Made by a program: the position numbers and the translations under genes | Assembly: GCA_001874255.1 (NCBI GenBank) | Contig: MPDC01000027.1 | Span: 1 to 48,303, forward strand | Origin: Alphaproteobacteria bacterium MedPE-SWcel | GTDB taxonomy: Bacteria; Pseudomonadota; Alphaproteobacteria; Rhodobacterales; Rhodobacteraceae | Length of the DNA: 48,303 nt | Direction of reading: 5' to 3' | Notes under the pieces: model-generated | Databases searched by the model: none | What the model was told of the DNA's origin: nothing | Seen by the model: the letters and a program-made list of their open reading frames with translations, nothing else | Shown: positions 24,571 through 33,373 of the stretch, piece after piece | How positions within the stretch are numbered: position 1 is the stretch's first letter | Layout of the letters: each line of letters starts with the position of its first letter

Positions 24571-25080
24571 ATGTTCGACACCACCCTGCAACAGATCACC
24601 GACGAGCTCACCCGGACCTTTTCCGTCATCCCCGCCCCCGTCGCCTTTGCCCGTCTGCTGGCAGCGAGCGTTCTGGCGGCCCTGATCGGGCTGGAGCGCG
24701 AACGCCTCGGCAAACCGGCCGGGCTGAGGACACATATCCTCGTCTCGGTTGCGGCCTGTCTGTTCATTATATTGGGACGTGAAATCATATTGGGACGTGA
24801 AATCGCCGCCCTCGACTTCGGAGCCGAGGCGCAGCGCAATGACCCGCTGCGCATGATCGAGGCGGTCACAGCAGGCGTTGCCTTTCTGGCGGCCGGGCTG
24901 ATCTTCACCTCGGGCAACAAGGTGCGCAATGTCACCACCGGCGCGTCGCTTTGGCTGGTCGGGGCGATCGGGCTTGGGTGCGGCGCCGGTCAGATGCCCC
25001 TCGCGGCAATGGCCACGGTTCTGGTGCTGACGGTGCTGTTTGTCCTGCGCCACGTCGAAGACTGGATGGCGACGCATTGA
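24571..25080 (+). CDS. MgtC/SapB-family membrane protein with an internal duplication
   Basis: The protein has 169 residues. It shows the MgtC N-terminal domain: '[20 protein letters not shown]', then '[18 protein letters not shown]', '[20 protein letters not shown]' and '[19 protein letters not shown]'. Four to five membrane segments are likely. MgtC proteins affect growth in low Mg2+ and inhibit F1Fo ATPase in pathogens; many environmental homologues are of unknown role. The residues ILGREI occur twice in a row (67-78) because of an 18-bp tandem duplication in the loop after the second membrane segment. GGAGG is 4-5 nt before the ATG. It ends 3 bp from the convergent ftsY stop. Confidence 0.85.
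   Translation: MFDTTLQQITDELTRTFSVIPAPVAFARLLAASVLAALIGLERERLGKPAGLRTHILVSVAACLFIILGREIILGREIAALDFGAEAQRNDPLRMIEAVTAGVAFLAAGLIFTSGNKVRNVTTGASLWLVGAIGLGCGAGQMPLAAMATVLVLTVLFVLRHVEDWMATH
24769..24804 (+). repeat. Perfect 18-bp tandem duplication inside the MgtC-like gene
   Basis: ATATTGGGACGTGAAATC is repeated head to tail without any mismatch, on the codon boundary, adding six residues. The lack of divergence suggests a recent event. Confidence 0.9.
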
Positions 25081-25083
25081 CCT

Positions 25084-26187
25084 TCAGTCCCCGAGACCCG
25101 TGAGCGCCGCGGCAAATTCCTCCGGGTCAAAGGGGGCCAGATCTTCGAGCTGTTCCCCGACACCGATGGCATGGATCGGCAGGCCGAATTTATCGGCAAG
25201 CGCCACCAGGACACCGCCCTTGGCGGTGCCGTCCAGCTTGGTCATTACCAGCCCCGACACATTTGCCAGCTCACGGAAGGTCTCCACCTGGCGCAGCGCG
25301 TTCTGGCCGGTGGTGGCGTCCAGAACCAACAGGGTATTATGGGGCGCATCGGGATCTTTCTTCTGGATCACACGAACGATCTTGGCCAGCTCTTCCATCA
25401 GATCGGACCGGTTCTGCAGACGACCGGCCGTGTCGATCATCAACAGATCGGCCCCGTCGGCCTCGGCCTTGGTCATGGCATCAAAAGCCAGGCTCGCCGG
25501 GTCCGATCCCTCTGGCGCCGTCAGAACCGGCACCCCCGCCCGGTCGCCCCAGACCTGAAGCTGTTCGACGGCCGCCGCGCGAAACGTGTCGCCCGCCGCA
25601 ATCACCACCGATTTACCGGCCGCGCGAAACTGGCTGGCGAGTTTGCCGATCGTGGTGGTTTTGCCCGATCCGTTGACACCGACCACCAGCACCACTTGCG
25701 GTTTGCTGGGATAGAGCGGCAGCGGACGCGCCACAGGTTCCATCACCCGGGCGATCTCCTGCGCCAGCAACTCGCGGATTTCGCGCCCCGAAACACGGCG
25801 CCCCATGCGTCCCTCGGCGATATTTGCCGTCACCCGCAGCGCCGTATCCACCCCCATGTCCGAGGCGATCAGCATCTCTTCGAGGCTTTCCAGCATATCG
25901 TCATCCAGAACCCGGCGTGGTTCTGCATCATTGCTGCGCCCCATCAACCGTCCCAAAAGGCCCGGTTTACTCGCCTCCCGCTGCGCTGCAGGGGCGGGCG
26001 TTCCAGCAGCCTCAAGCGCGCCGCCCGACGCCCCTGCCACCGGTGCCCCAGGTGCGCCTGATGCCTCAGGTGCTTCAGATGTCTCCGGGACAGCCGAGGC
26101 CCCGTCCTCCACAATCGCGTCCACCTCTTTTCCGAGGCGGGACGAGGATTTCAGCAACCGTTCCTTGAGCTTCGAGAAAAGCGCCAT
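25084..26187 (-). CDS. ftsY: Signal recognition particle receptor FtsY
   Basis: This 367-residue SRP GTPase docks ribosome-SRP complexes at the inner membrane. The N-terminal part (to about 85) begins with the basic amphipathic 'MALFSKLKERLLKSSSRLGK', followed by an acidic and Ala/Pro/Gly-rich A region. The N domain spans about 90-155. The G domain has the P-loop 'VVGVNGSGKTTTIGKLASQF' (residues 168-187), 'AAGDTFRAAAVEQLQVW', 'LLMIDTAGRLQNRSDLMEEL', 'TKLDGTAKGGVL' and the closing 'HAIGVGEQLEDLAPFDPEEF'. All SRP-GTPase motifs are intact. It sits upstream of EamA-yciB on the same strand, with the MgtC-like gene in between. Confidence 0.98.
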   Translation of the reverse strand: MALFSKLKERLLKSSSRLGKEVDAIVEDGASAVPETSEAPEASGAPGAPVAGASGGALEAAGTPAPAAQREASKPGLLGRLMGRSNDAEPRRVLDDDMLESLEEMLIASDMGVDTALRVTANIAEGRMGRRVSGREIRELLAQEIARVMEPVARPLPLYPSKPQVVLVVGVNGSGKTTTIGKLASQFRAAGKSVVIAAGDTFRAAAVEQLQVWGDRAGVPVLTAPEGSDPASLAFDAMTKAEADGADLLMIDTAGRLQNRSDLMEELAKIVRVIQKKDPDAPHNTLLVLDATTGQNALRQVETFRELANVSGLVMTKLDGTAKGGVLVALADKFGLPIHAIGVGEQLEDLAPFDPEEFAAALTGLGD

Positions 26188-26354
26188 CTGGGTCTCCGCA
26201 GGGTCGTTTGACCCTCACCTAATGCTCTTTGGCCGGGGTTGCAAAGCGCAAGTGACCCTGCCCCGGACGCAATCGACCAAAAAACCACGTCCCGCCCCCC
26301 CCGTTTGCCGCCTCCGCACTTGGCGCAGCTTCGCCGATCGGTCATGCTGAGGAC

Positions 26355-26774
26355 ATGACCAGAGCCACTGCCCTTTTGACCTGCGCCCTGACACTCTGCC
26401 ACATGGGTCTCACTTCGCCTGCCCTGTCAGCGGATGCACAGCAGTTCAAACGCTATACCGAAGGGCGCGTTATCTTTTTCGACTGGCAAGGCGCGCCCTA
26501 CGGGGCTGAACGCTATCTGCCCGGGCAACGGGTGATCTGGTCGTTTCTCGACGGCCGCTGCATCGACGGCGAGTGGTATGCACAGGATGGCGACACAGGG
26601 ACCGAAATCTGTTTCATCTACGAAGACCGGCAGACGGCCCAGTGCTGGAGCTATCAGATCGACACCTCTGGCCTCAGCGTCACGATGGATCGCGACGGCC
26701 CTCCGCTGACCTTGACGGAACACCACGATCCGCAAGAGGACATGATCTGCCTGGGCCCTGAGGTCGGCGTCTAG
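26355..26774 (+). CDS. Secreted hypothetical protein
   Basis: The protein has 139 residues. A signal peptide is clear: 'MTRATALLTCALTLCHMG', with cleavage after a 'PALSA' motif near residue 26. The mature part is acidic, with four Cys ('DGRCIDGEWY', 'GTEICFIYED', 'TAQCWSYQID', 'QEDMICLGPE') that could form two disulfides in the periplasm, and it reads as a small beta-rich fold. The 'R-V-I-W-S-F-x-x-G-R-C-I-D-G-x-W' pattern recalls small secreted Rhodobacterales proteins of unknown function. It is divergent from ftsY and convergent with xseA. Confidence 0.7.
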   Translation: MTRATALLTCALTLCHMGLTSPALSADAQQFKRYTEGRVIFFDWQGAPYGAERYLPGQRVIWSFLDGRCIDGEWYAQDGDTGTEICFIYEDRQTAQCWSYQIDTSGLSVTMDRDGPPLTLTEHHDPQEDMICLGPEVGV

Positions 26775-26850
26775 GCACCCTGAAGCCCCGGCAGGGCGGG
26801 CCGTCCCGGCTGCTCAGCCACTCGGTCCGCTCAGCCATACAGCTCAAAAG

Positions 26851-28395
26851 TCAGAACAATGACCCCTGCCCGCCCGGTGATTTGGCCGGTTTTGGCTTTG
26901 GCGGCGTTGACTTGGGCTTGGTCGCCGTCGCTGGCGCGCCCGTCGCAGGAGTCCCCGACGCTGGCGTGCCTTCGCCCGTGATGGAGATCTGCCCGTCGGC
27001 AAATTCGATCGAGAGCGCCGACGCCGCCTCCGCCCCGGATTTGCTGGTGATCAAGGTCTCACCGTCGCGCACCACCGCGTAGCCACGCCGCAGGGTCGCC
27101 TTGTAGCTCAGAATATCAAGCTGCCGCCCGGTCGCCGAAAGACGGTCGCGCTGGCGGTTGACCCGCAGGGTCTGCGCGGCCGTCAGGCGGGTGGTGACGC
27201 CTGTCAGCCGCTCCCGTTTGCGGTGCGCTTCCTGTTCTATGGGGCGCAGGCTCAGGCGGGACGAGAGGTTCTTCAGACGGTCCCGGCGCCGCTCCACGAG
27301 GTTGCGCAGCGTTGCGGGGCGCAATGAGGCGGCCTTGTCGCTGAGGATCAGCTTGCGTTTCTGCACGCCCGCAATCAGCGCATTGGGCAATCGGTCGGAC
27401 ACCCGGTCCAGCCGCTGCCGGGGGCTGTCCAGCAGGCTGTCCGGTCGCGGCAAGGCACGGGCCAGATCGCCAAGCCGCTGTCGTCTCTGCTGCACCACAC
27501 GGCCACTGGCCTGTGCCATTCTCGCGCCCAGCCCCTCCACATGCGCCAGAAGATCGAGCCGCACCGGCACCGCATGTTCCGCAGCGGCGGTGGGGGTCGG
27601 TGCCCGCAGGTCGGAGACATAGTCGATCAGGGTCGTGTCCGTCTCGTGGCCCACGGCAGAGATCAGGGGAATATCGCTGGCCGCAACCGCACGGGCCACG
27701 ATTTCCTCGTTGAACCCCCAAAGATCCTCGATTGAGCCACCGCCCCGGGCCACGATGATCAGGTCGGGCCGCGGCAGGGCGCCGCCCCGGCTGAGCTGGT
27801 TGAAACCTTCGATGGCCCGCGCCACTTCCACCGCACAATTGCTGCCCTGTACCGCCACGGGCCAGACCAGAACCTTGCGCGGGAACCGGTCCCGCAGCCG
27901 ATGGAGAATATCGCGGATCACCGCGCCGGACGGCGACGTCACCACCCCGATGATCTGCGGCAGATACGGCAGCGGCTTCTTCCGCTCGGGCGCAAACAAC
28001 CCTTCGGCCTGCAGCTGCGCCTTGCGCTTTTCCAGCAGCGCCATCAACGCGCCCTGCCCCGCGACCGAGACCTCTTCCACATTCATGTTGTATTTCGACT
28101 GGGCGCCAAAGGCCGTCAGGCGACCGGTCACCACCACCTCCAGCCCCTCTTCGGGAACCACCGCCAGCTTGCTGATCTGACCCTTCCAGGTGGTGCAGGC
28201 CAGCACCGAGCGGTCATCCTTGATATCGTAGTAGATATGTCCGGAGCGCGCCTTGAACACCCGGCCGACCTCGCCGCGGACCCGGATCCGGCCAAAGGTG
28301 CCCTCCAGCGTGCGCTTGACCTCGCCCGAAAGCTCGGAGACGGAAAACTCTGGTGCATTCTGGCCAGGTGCGGGATCATCGAGGAGGTCGGACAT
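26851..28395 (-). CDS. xseA: Exodeoxyribonuclease VII large subunit
   Basis: This 514-residue subunit of exonuclease VII degrades single-stranded DNA in repair, together with XseB. It has the N-terminal OB fold ('EFSVSELSGEVKRTLEGTFG', 'VRGEVGRVFKARSGHIYYDI'), then the catalytic domain with 'IGVVTSPSGAVIRDILHRLR', 'DLIIVARGGGSIEDLWGFNE' and 'PLISAVGHETDTTLIDYVSD' followed by 'LRAPTPTAAAE'. Long Arg-rich coiled-coil helices follow. The last 40 residues are a low-complexity Thr/Pro/Lys tail with repeats of the type GTPASGTPATGAPAT. The start at MSDLLDDPAPGQ fits the family although no ribosome site is obvious. No xseB lies nearby. The frame stays open antisense through purD, but that part is not coding. 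Confidence 0.96.
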   Translation of the reverse strand: MSDLLDDPAPGQNAPEFSVSELSGEVKRTLEGTFGRIRVRGEVGRVFKARSGHIYYDIKDDRSVLACTTWKGQISKLAVVPEEGLEVVVTGRLTAFGAQSKYNMNVEEVSVAGQGALMALLEKRKAQLQAEGLFAPERKKPLPYLPQIIGVVTSPSGAVIRDILHRLRDRFPRKVLVWPVAVQGSNCAVEVARAIEGFNQLSRGGALPRPDLIIVARGGGSIEDLWGFNEEIVARAVAASDIPLISAVGHETDTTLIDYVSDLRAPTPTAAAEHAVPVRLDLLAHVEGLGARMAQASGRVVQQRRQRLGDLARALPRPDSLLDSPRQRLDRVSDRLPNALIAGVQKRKLILSDKAASLRPATLRNLVERRRDRLKNLSSRLSLRPIEQEAHRKRERLTGVTTRLTAAQTLRVNRQRDRLSATGRQLDILSYKATLRRGYAVVRDGETLITSKSGAEAASALSIEFADGQISITGEGTPASGTPATGAPATATKPKSTPPKPKPAKSPGGQGSLF

Positions 28396-28518
28396 GGAGA
28401 GTTCTGGTGCCTTCTGTCTGCGCTGAAGTTCCGCGGGGACCACGGGCGTTCTTGTTTTGATGTCGCGGGCAGCATAGAACGCGCGACAACAGAGGCCAAG
28501 CAGATCGGAGTACGGCTC

Positions 28519-29781
28519 ATGAATATCCTCATCCTTGGTGGCGGCGGGCGCGAACACAGCCTGGCATGGGCCGTGATGCAGAACCCGAAATGCGACAAGC
28601 TGATCGTGGCACCCGGCAATGCAGGCATCGCCCAGATCGCAGAATGCGCCAGCCTCGATGCCGAAGACGGCGGTGCCGTGGTGACATTTGCCGAGGAAAA
28701 CGCCATCGACTTTGTCATTGTCGGCCCCGAGGCGCCGCTGGCGGCGGGTGTCGCCGACAGGCTTCGGGCGGCGGGGATCCTGGTGTTTGGCCCCTCGGAG
28801 GCCGCAGCCCGGCTGGAGGCCTCGAAGAGCTTCACCAAAGAAGTCTGCGATGCCGCACAGGCCCCCACTGCGGGCTACGGCCATTTCACCGACGCCCAGG
28901 CCGCCAAGGACTATGTGCGCAGCAACGGGGCCCCCATCGTGGTGAAGGCCGACGGGCTCGCGGCCGGCAAGGGGGTGATTGTCGCGATGGACGAGGCTAC
29001 CGCGCTGGCGGCGATCGACGATATGTTCGGCGGCGCCTTTGGCGGCGCTGGCGCCGAGGTCGTGATCGAGGAATTCATGGAGGGCGAGGAGGCCTCGCTC
29101 TTTGTGTTGTGCGACGGCGAGGAGATCCTGTCGATCGGCACCGCGCAGGACCACAAACGCGTCGGCGAAGGCGATACCGGCCCCAACACCGGTGGCATGG
29201 GGGCCTATTCCCCGGCGCCGGTGCTCAGCCCCGAAATCGAAGCCCGCGCCATGGAGGAGATCGTGAAGCCCACCATGCGGGTGATGGCCGAGCGCGGCAC
29301 GCCCTATCAGGGGGTTCTCTATGTCGGCCTGATGATCAAGGACGGCCAGCCCCGGCTGGTGGAATACAACGTCCGCTTTGGCGATCCGGAATGCCAGGTG
29401 TTGATGATGCGTCTGGGGGCACAGGCGCTCGACCTGATGCAGGCCGCGGCCGAGGGACGCCTGAAAGAGGCGCAGGTGAACTGGGCCGATGATCATGCGA
29501 TCACCGTTGTCATGGCTGCTGCAGGCTATCCGGGCAGCTATGCCAAGGGAACCGAGATCAAGGGCCTCGCGGCTTTGCCGGAGGACAGCATGAACATGGT
29601 CTTTCACGCCGGAACCAAGGCTTCTGCGGACAAGATCCTCGCCAATGGCGGGCGCGTCCTCAACGTTACGGCGCGGGGACAGAACCTCCGCGAGGCCCGC
29701 GACCGCGCCTATGCGATGGTCGATCAAATCGATTGGCCGGAAGGGTTTGTACGCCGTGATATCGGCTGGCGCGCGCTATAG
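28519..29781 (+). CDS. purD: Phosphoribosylamine-glycine ligase
   Basis: This 420-residue ATP-grasp enzyme makes glycinamide ribonucleotide, the second step of purine synthesis. Family motifs are 'MNILILGGGGREHSLAWAVM', 'FVIVGPEAPLAAGVADRLRA', 'GAPIVVKADGLAAGKGVIVA' (ATP-binding), 'AQDHKRVGEGDTGPNTGGMG' and 'YNVRFGDPECQ' with the metal ligands. GGAG is 9 nt ahead of the ATG. It is divergent from xseA across 123 bp and followed after 18 bp by a GNAT gene, probably cotranscribed. Confidence 0.97.
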   Translation: MNILILGGGGREHSLAWAVMQNPKCDKLIVAPGNAGIAQIAECASLDAEDGGAVVTFAEENAIDFVIVGPEAPLAAGVADRLRAAGILVFGPSEAAARLEASKSFTKEVCDAAQAPTAGYGHFTDAQAAKDYVRSNGAPIVVKADGLAAGKGVIVAMDEATALAAIDDMFGGAFGGAGAEVVIEEFMEGEEASLFVLCDGEEILSIGTAQDHKRVGEGDTGPNTGGMGAYSPAPVLSPEIEARAMEEIVKPTMRVMAERGTPYQGVLYVGLMIKDGQPRLVEYNVRFGDPECQVLMMRLGAQALDLMQAAAEGRLKEAQVNWADDHAITVVMAAAGYPGSYAKGTEIKGLAALPEDSMNMVFHAGTKASADKILANGGRVLNVTARGQNLREARDRAYAMVDQIDWPEGFVRRDIGWRAL

Positions 29782-29799
29782 GCCCGCAGGTCGGTCGCG

Positions 29800-30279
29800 A
29801 TGAGCCGCCGCCCCTATCGATTGGGACCGGACAGCGAGGCGCTGCCACAGGTGCTCGCGGTGATGCAGGAGGCCTTCGCCTCCGTGGAGGGGCGGATCGA
29901 TCCGCCCTCCTCTATCCATCAGATGACCCTTGCCGATCTTGTGATCCAGTCCGAGACCAAAGAGATATGGTGCACCGGCACGCCACCCGAAGCCTGTGTG
30001 ATCTTGTCCCCGACAGACGACGCCATCTATATCAGCAAACTGGCCGTTGCCTCCTCGCTGCGCCGGGCGGGCCTCGGGCGCCAGCTTGTGGACCTGGCGG
30101 TTGAGCGCGCCCGGGCGCTCGGGCTTCCGGCACTGGAACTGCAGGTGCGGATCGAACTGGTCGAGAACCACGCGGCCTTCGCGCGCATGGGGTTCGTCCC
30201 CTCAGGCAGCAGCGCGCATCCCGGCTATGATCGCCCGACGTCACTGACGATGCGTCGGCCTTTGAGTGCTGCGGTCTGA
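29800..30279 (+). CDS. GNAT-family N-acetyltransferase
   Basis: This 159-residue protein has the GNAT core: 'DAIYISKLAVASSLRRAGLG' followed by 'RQLVDLAVERARALG' is motif A, with R/Q-x-x-G-x-G/A as 'RRAGLGRQL' near residues 87-95. 'LVENHAAFARMGFVPSG' near 127-143 is motif B with the Asn-x-x-A-x-x-x-Y/F pattern. It would acetylate a small amine or protein; the substrate is unknown. It starts 18 bp after purD and is likely on the same transcript. Confidence 0.85.
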   Translation: MSRRPYRLGPDSEALPQVLAVMQEAFASVEGRIDPPSSIHQMTLADLVIQSETKEIWCTGTPPEACVILSPTDDAIYISKLAVASSLRRAGLGRQLVDLAVERARALGLPALELQVRIELVENHAAFARMGFVPSGSSAHPGYDRPTSLTMRRPLSAAV

Positions 30280-30361
30280 CAAGGCGGAACCGGGGGCGAC
30301 ATGCGCCATGCCTGTCACCATCGCCTCGGTGGGGACAGGATCCCGGATACTGGCCGAGGCA

Positions 30362-31263
30362 TCACTCCGGCTGGCAGGCCAGCACCGCCGTCAACCGCAG
30401 CTGCGGATCAAAGGCACCGATATCCTGGCTCTGGATCTCACCATTCACCAGCCGCGACACAACCACCCGGGACCAGGTGCCGTTGACCGTCACGATCTCA
30501 GGCCCCTGCCCGCAATCGCGGATGCCGGACGTTATGACCGCTTCGCCAATTTTATGGTTGGTCAGACCCGCGGCAGAGGCAATCTCTTCCAATTCCCCGT
30601 CCCGGACCCGCCAGATCCGCAGGGTCCGCGCGAGATGCGGCCGGTCGACATAGGCGATCTCGATGAGCCCGTCCCCGTCGAGATCCGCAGCCCCGACAGG
30701 TGCCAGCCAGCGGTGTGTCTGGCCGATATGTGGCGTTGCCGCGAATTTGTCTCCGTCGGCGGAATAGATTGCCAGCTGGGCCCCTGTCTCAAGGTCGGTT
30801 TCGATCACGACCACTTCAGGAAACGCATCGCCCGTTACGTCCCACAAACGCGGTTGGAGGTCTTCAAAAACCCGCGAGGGCGGCAGGTTGACCGCAAGGG
30901 TCTTTCGGGTCACGGCAGCCTCCGAACGGGCGTCTGTATGTTCGACATGGATTTCGACATGGATCAAGAGCGTCCCAAATTCCACAGCATCGCCCAGCAC
31001 GCCATGGTCATAGCGCCGTGTCGGGGAGGCGAATTCAGCGCCAATGACATAGGACGCACCCTGTGTGGCGCGTGCCAGTCCTGTCTCTGCCAGTCCTGAA
31101 CCAGACAGTCCTGACTCGGCCAGGCCCGCCTCGGCCAGTGCTGAACCTGACAGAGCCTCCCCCACCAACCCCGTCAGACACAGGCACCCCACCTGCGCTG
31201 CGCGGCGAACGCAAGGTCGCAGGGCGCGCAACGGCCGACGCCGCGCCATGCCCCGCCTGCTCA

Positions 31264-31264
<1 letters not shown>
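30362..31264 (-). CDS. Secreted FG-GAP/VCBS-repeat-like protein
   Basis: This 300-residue protein has an N-terminal basic region (MSRRGMARRRPLRALRPCVR) and a hydrophobic stretch, so export is likely. 'QPRLWDVTGDAFPEVVVIET' and 'VGAADLDGDGLIEIAYVDRP' are calcium-binding VCBS/FG-GAP loops (D-x-D-G-D-G), which build beta-propellers, with a third weaker unit near the end. Residues 44-65 are a run of near-repeats (AGLAESGLSGSGLAETGLA) from degenerate DNA repeats, unusual for the family. The ATG overlaps the ferredoxin stop (TGATG), so its translation is coupled to that gene. The partnership with a ferredoxin is unexplained. Whether the first or the sixth-codon ATG is used is open. Confidence 0.75.
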
Positions 31265-31758
<494 letters not shown>

Positions 31759-31802
31759 TCATGCCTGTTTTTGCATCCTCCCCACCTCCGGTTCATGCAG
31801 CG

Positions 31803-32273
31803 ATGGCACAGGCCTCTTCTTCCGGCACGCCCGCTGACAGCGGGATCGACCGTTGCACGGGCATAGGCCATGGCAGGACGCGGGCTGAACCTGTCGCCGC
31901 CTGGCCACGCCCGCCCGCCTGTCTGCCGGCCGCGCTTCTGGATCGCCCTCCCGCCAATGCCCGCATCACTGTCGCCGGGCTGGTCATCCTGCGCCAACGC
32001 CCCGGAACCGCCAAGGGCGTGATTTTCCTGACCCTGGAGGATGAGACGGGCATCGTGAACATCATCGTCTGGCGCAAGACCTATGAACGGTTTCGCCGTG
32101 CGGTCATCGCAGGCCGCCTGCTGCGCGTGACTGGCAAGGTACAACGAGCCGACGGGGTGACCCATGTGATCTCGGAGCAGATCGAGGATATATCGCCCAT
32201 GCTGGATCTGCTGCTGGCGGACCAGAGCCGCGAGGACGATCCAGCCTTTGCGCCGCCCCCGGATATGGGCTAG
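31803..32273 (+). pseudogene. Orphan C-terminal OB-fold fragment of DnaE2/ImuC-type error-prone polymerase
   Basis: From about 31926 the frame reads 'ARITVAGLVILRQRPGTAKG', then 'VIFLTLEDETGIVNIIVWRK', 'TYERFRRAVIAGRLLRVTGK' and 'GVTHVISEQIEDISPMLDLL'. This is the OB-fold end of DnaE2 (ImuC), the translesion DNA polymerase of SOS mutagenesis. The polymerase, PHP and finger domains (about 900 residues) are absent. The sequence ahead of the OB fold is unrelated Pro/Ala-rich text, open back to 31620. The family strands are intact, so it may still make a small nucleic-acid-binding protein. The start given is arbitrary; no good ribosome site is seen. No imuA or imuB is nearby. Confidence 0.65.
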
Positions 32274-32340
32274 CATCCCAGACAACCGGGGCTGTCGAAG
32301 GATCCCGGAGATTGCATTTTCGAGGGATCTGTCAGAGCCT

Positions 32341-33009
32341 ATGGACGTCTTGCTGCCCCTGCCATCCGGCCTGTCCAGTTCCGGGGGCCGCATCCGACTT
32401 GCCGATCGCCCCCCCAGCCCCCCTCTCATCGAATGCCAGATCAGCAACCAGATCGAACATCAGATCGAACATCCGGCCCCCCGTCTGCGTCCCTCGTACC
32501 GGTCCCGCCTCTCCCGCGCCCGCGTGGTTCTGTTGGCGCTGCCACTCATCACTCTGGCCTGCACCGGGCAGCCCCCCTTTGAACGGGTCGGTCGCGCCGC
32601 CCCCCCCGGTGCGCCGCCCGGAACCTGTTGGGATACCGTCATCATTCCGGCTCGGGTCGAAACCGTGACAGAGCAGGTGATGATTGCCCCACCGGTCAAA
32701 TCCACCGACGGCCGGGTGCTGGAGCCCGCGGTTTTCGCCAGCGAAACCCGGCAGGAAATCACCCGCCCGCGCGAAGAAAGCTATTTCGAGACCCCCTGCC
32801 CGGAGGCCATGACCCCAGAGTATATCGCCTCTCTGCAGCGGGCGCTCGCCGCCCGGGGGGCATATGGCGGCGCCATAACAGGCATTCTGGATCCGGATAC
32901 GCGCGCTGCGATCCGTGCCTATCAGCGGCCCCTTGGCATAGACAGTTCCACCCTGTCTTTGCGCGCGGCCCGGGACCTGGGACTGAGCGCCGTTCCCCTG
33001 CCCGGCTGA
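32341..33009 (+). CDS. Peptidoglycan-binding domain protein, candidate lipoprotein
   Basis: The protein has about 222 residues from the ATG chosen. 'RVVLLALPLITLACTGQPPF' looks like a hydrophobic export segment ending in a lipobox-like L-A-C, so the mature protein would begin at that Cys. The region after it is Pro/Val-rich. The C-terminal 60 residues ('EYIASLQRALAARGAYGGAI', then 'DPDTRAAIRAYQRPLGID') form a PG_binding_1 domain that holds the protein to the cell wall. The start is uncertain, since the frame is open to 32248 and the signal sits far from any ATG; a start nearer the hydrophobic segment (GTG) is possible. A 12-bp tandem duplication encodes QIEHQIEH upstream of the segment. Confidence 0.7.
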   Translation: MDVLLPLPSGLSSSGGRIRLADRPPSPPLIECQISNQIEHQIEHPAPRLRPSYRSRLSRARVVLLALPLITLACTGQPPFERVGRAAPPGAPPGTCWDTVIIPARVETVTEQVMIAPPVKSTDGRVLEPAVFASETRQEITRPREESYFETPCPEAMTPEYIASLQRALAARGAYGGAITGILDPDTRAAIRAYQRPLGIDSSTLSLRAARDLGLSAVPLPG

Positions 33010-33114
33010 GCCGCGCGCGCCACCTCTCTGCGCGCCACCTCAAAGAGGAAGCGCGTGCACGCCTGTCGCCGACAGCCTCAACGACAGATCCCGGCGATTG
33101 GGCCGACCGGGGCT

Positions 33115-33125
33115 GGGGGGGGGGG
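33115..33125 (+). repeat. Run of eleven G in a gene-free gap
   Basis: A homopolymer of 11 G is followed by CGCGCCCCC, so it can also fold back on itself. The 33010-33373 gap otherwise holds no gene I can support. The run lies about 250 bp ahead of the Crp/Fnr gene. Confidence 0.8.
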
Positions 33126-33373
33126 CGCGCCCCCGGTCGCGGCCCTGTCTGCCCAAGATCTGCCCAAACCCGGCGCGATTGCGGCCATTTCGCATCGCAT
33201 GGTTCCCACACGTCACCCGCAAGCTTGCGCCCAAACGGACATGCGCCTAGAACCGCGCAGAACCCCGTGTTGCCAACCCGTTGATCAGCAAGCGCCGTGC
33301 CAAGCCCCCCGTGCTCCCCCGGTGCCAAGCCGCTCAGCCGCCGTCCCGACCGCCCCTGCCGGAGAATACCCAA

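Noticed and set aside
27901-28518. Plus-strand open frame continuing upstream of purD
   Set aside because: It lies antisense to xseA; PurD begins cleanly at 28519 with a ribosome site.
28396-29727. Long minus-strand open frame running upstream of xseA, antisense to purD
   Set aside because: It is the shadow of purD in a GC-rich genome; purD motifs are complete on the plus strand and the antisense translation has no family character.
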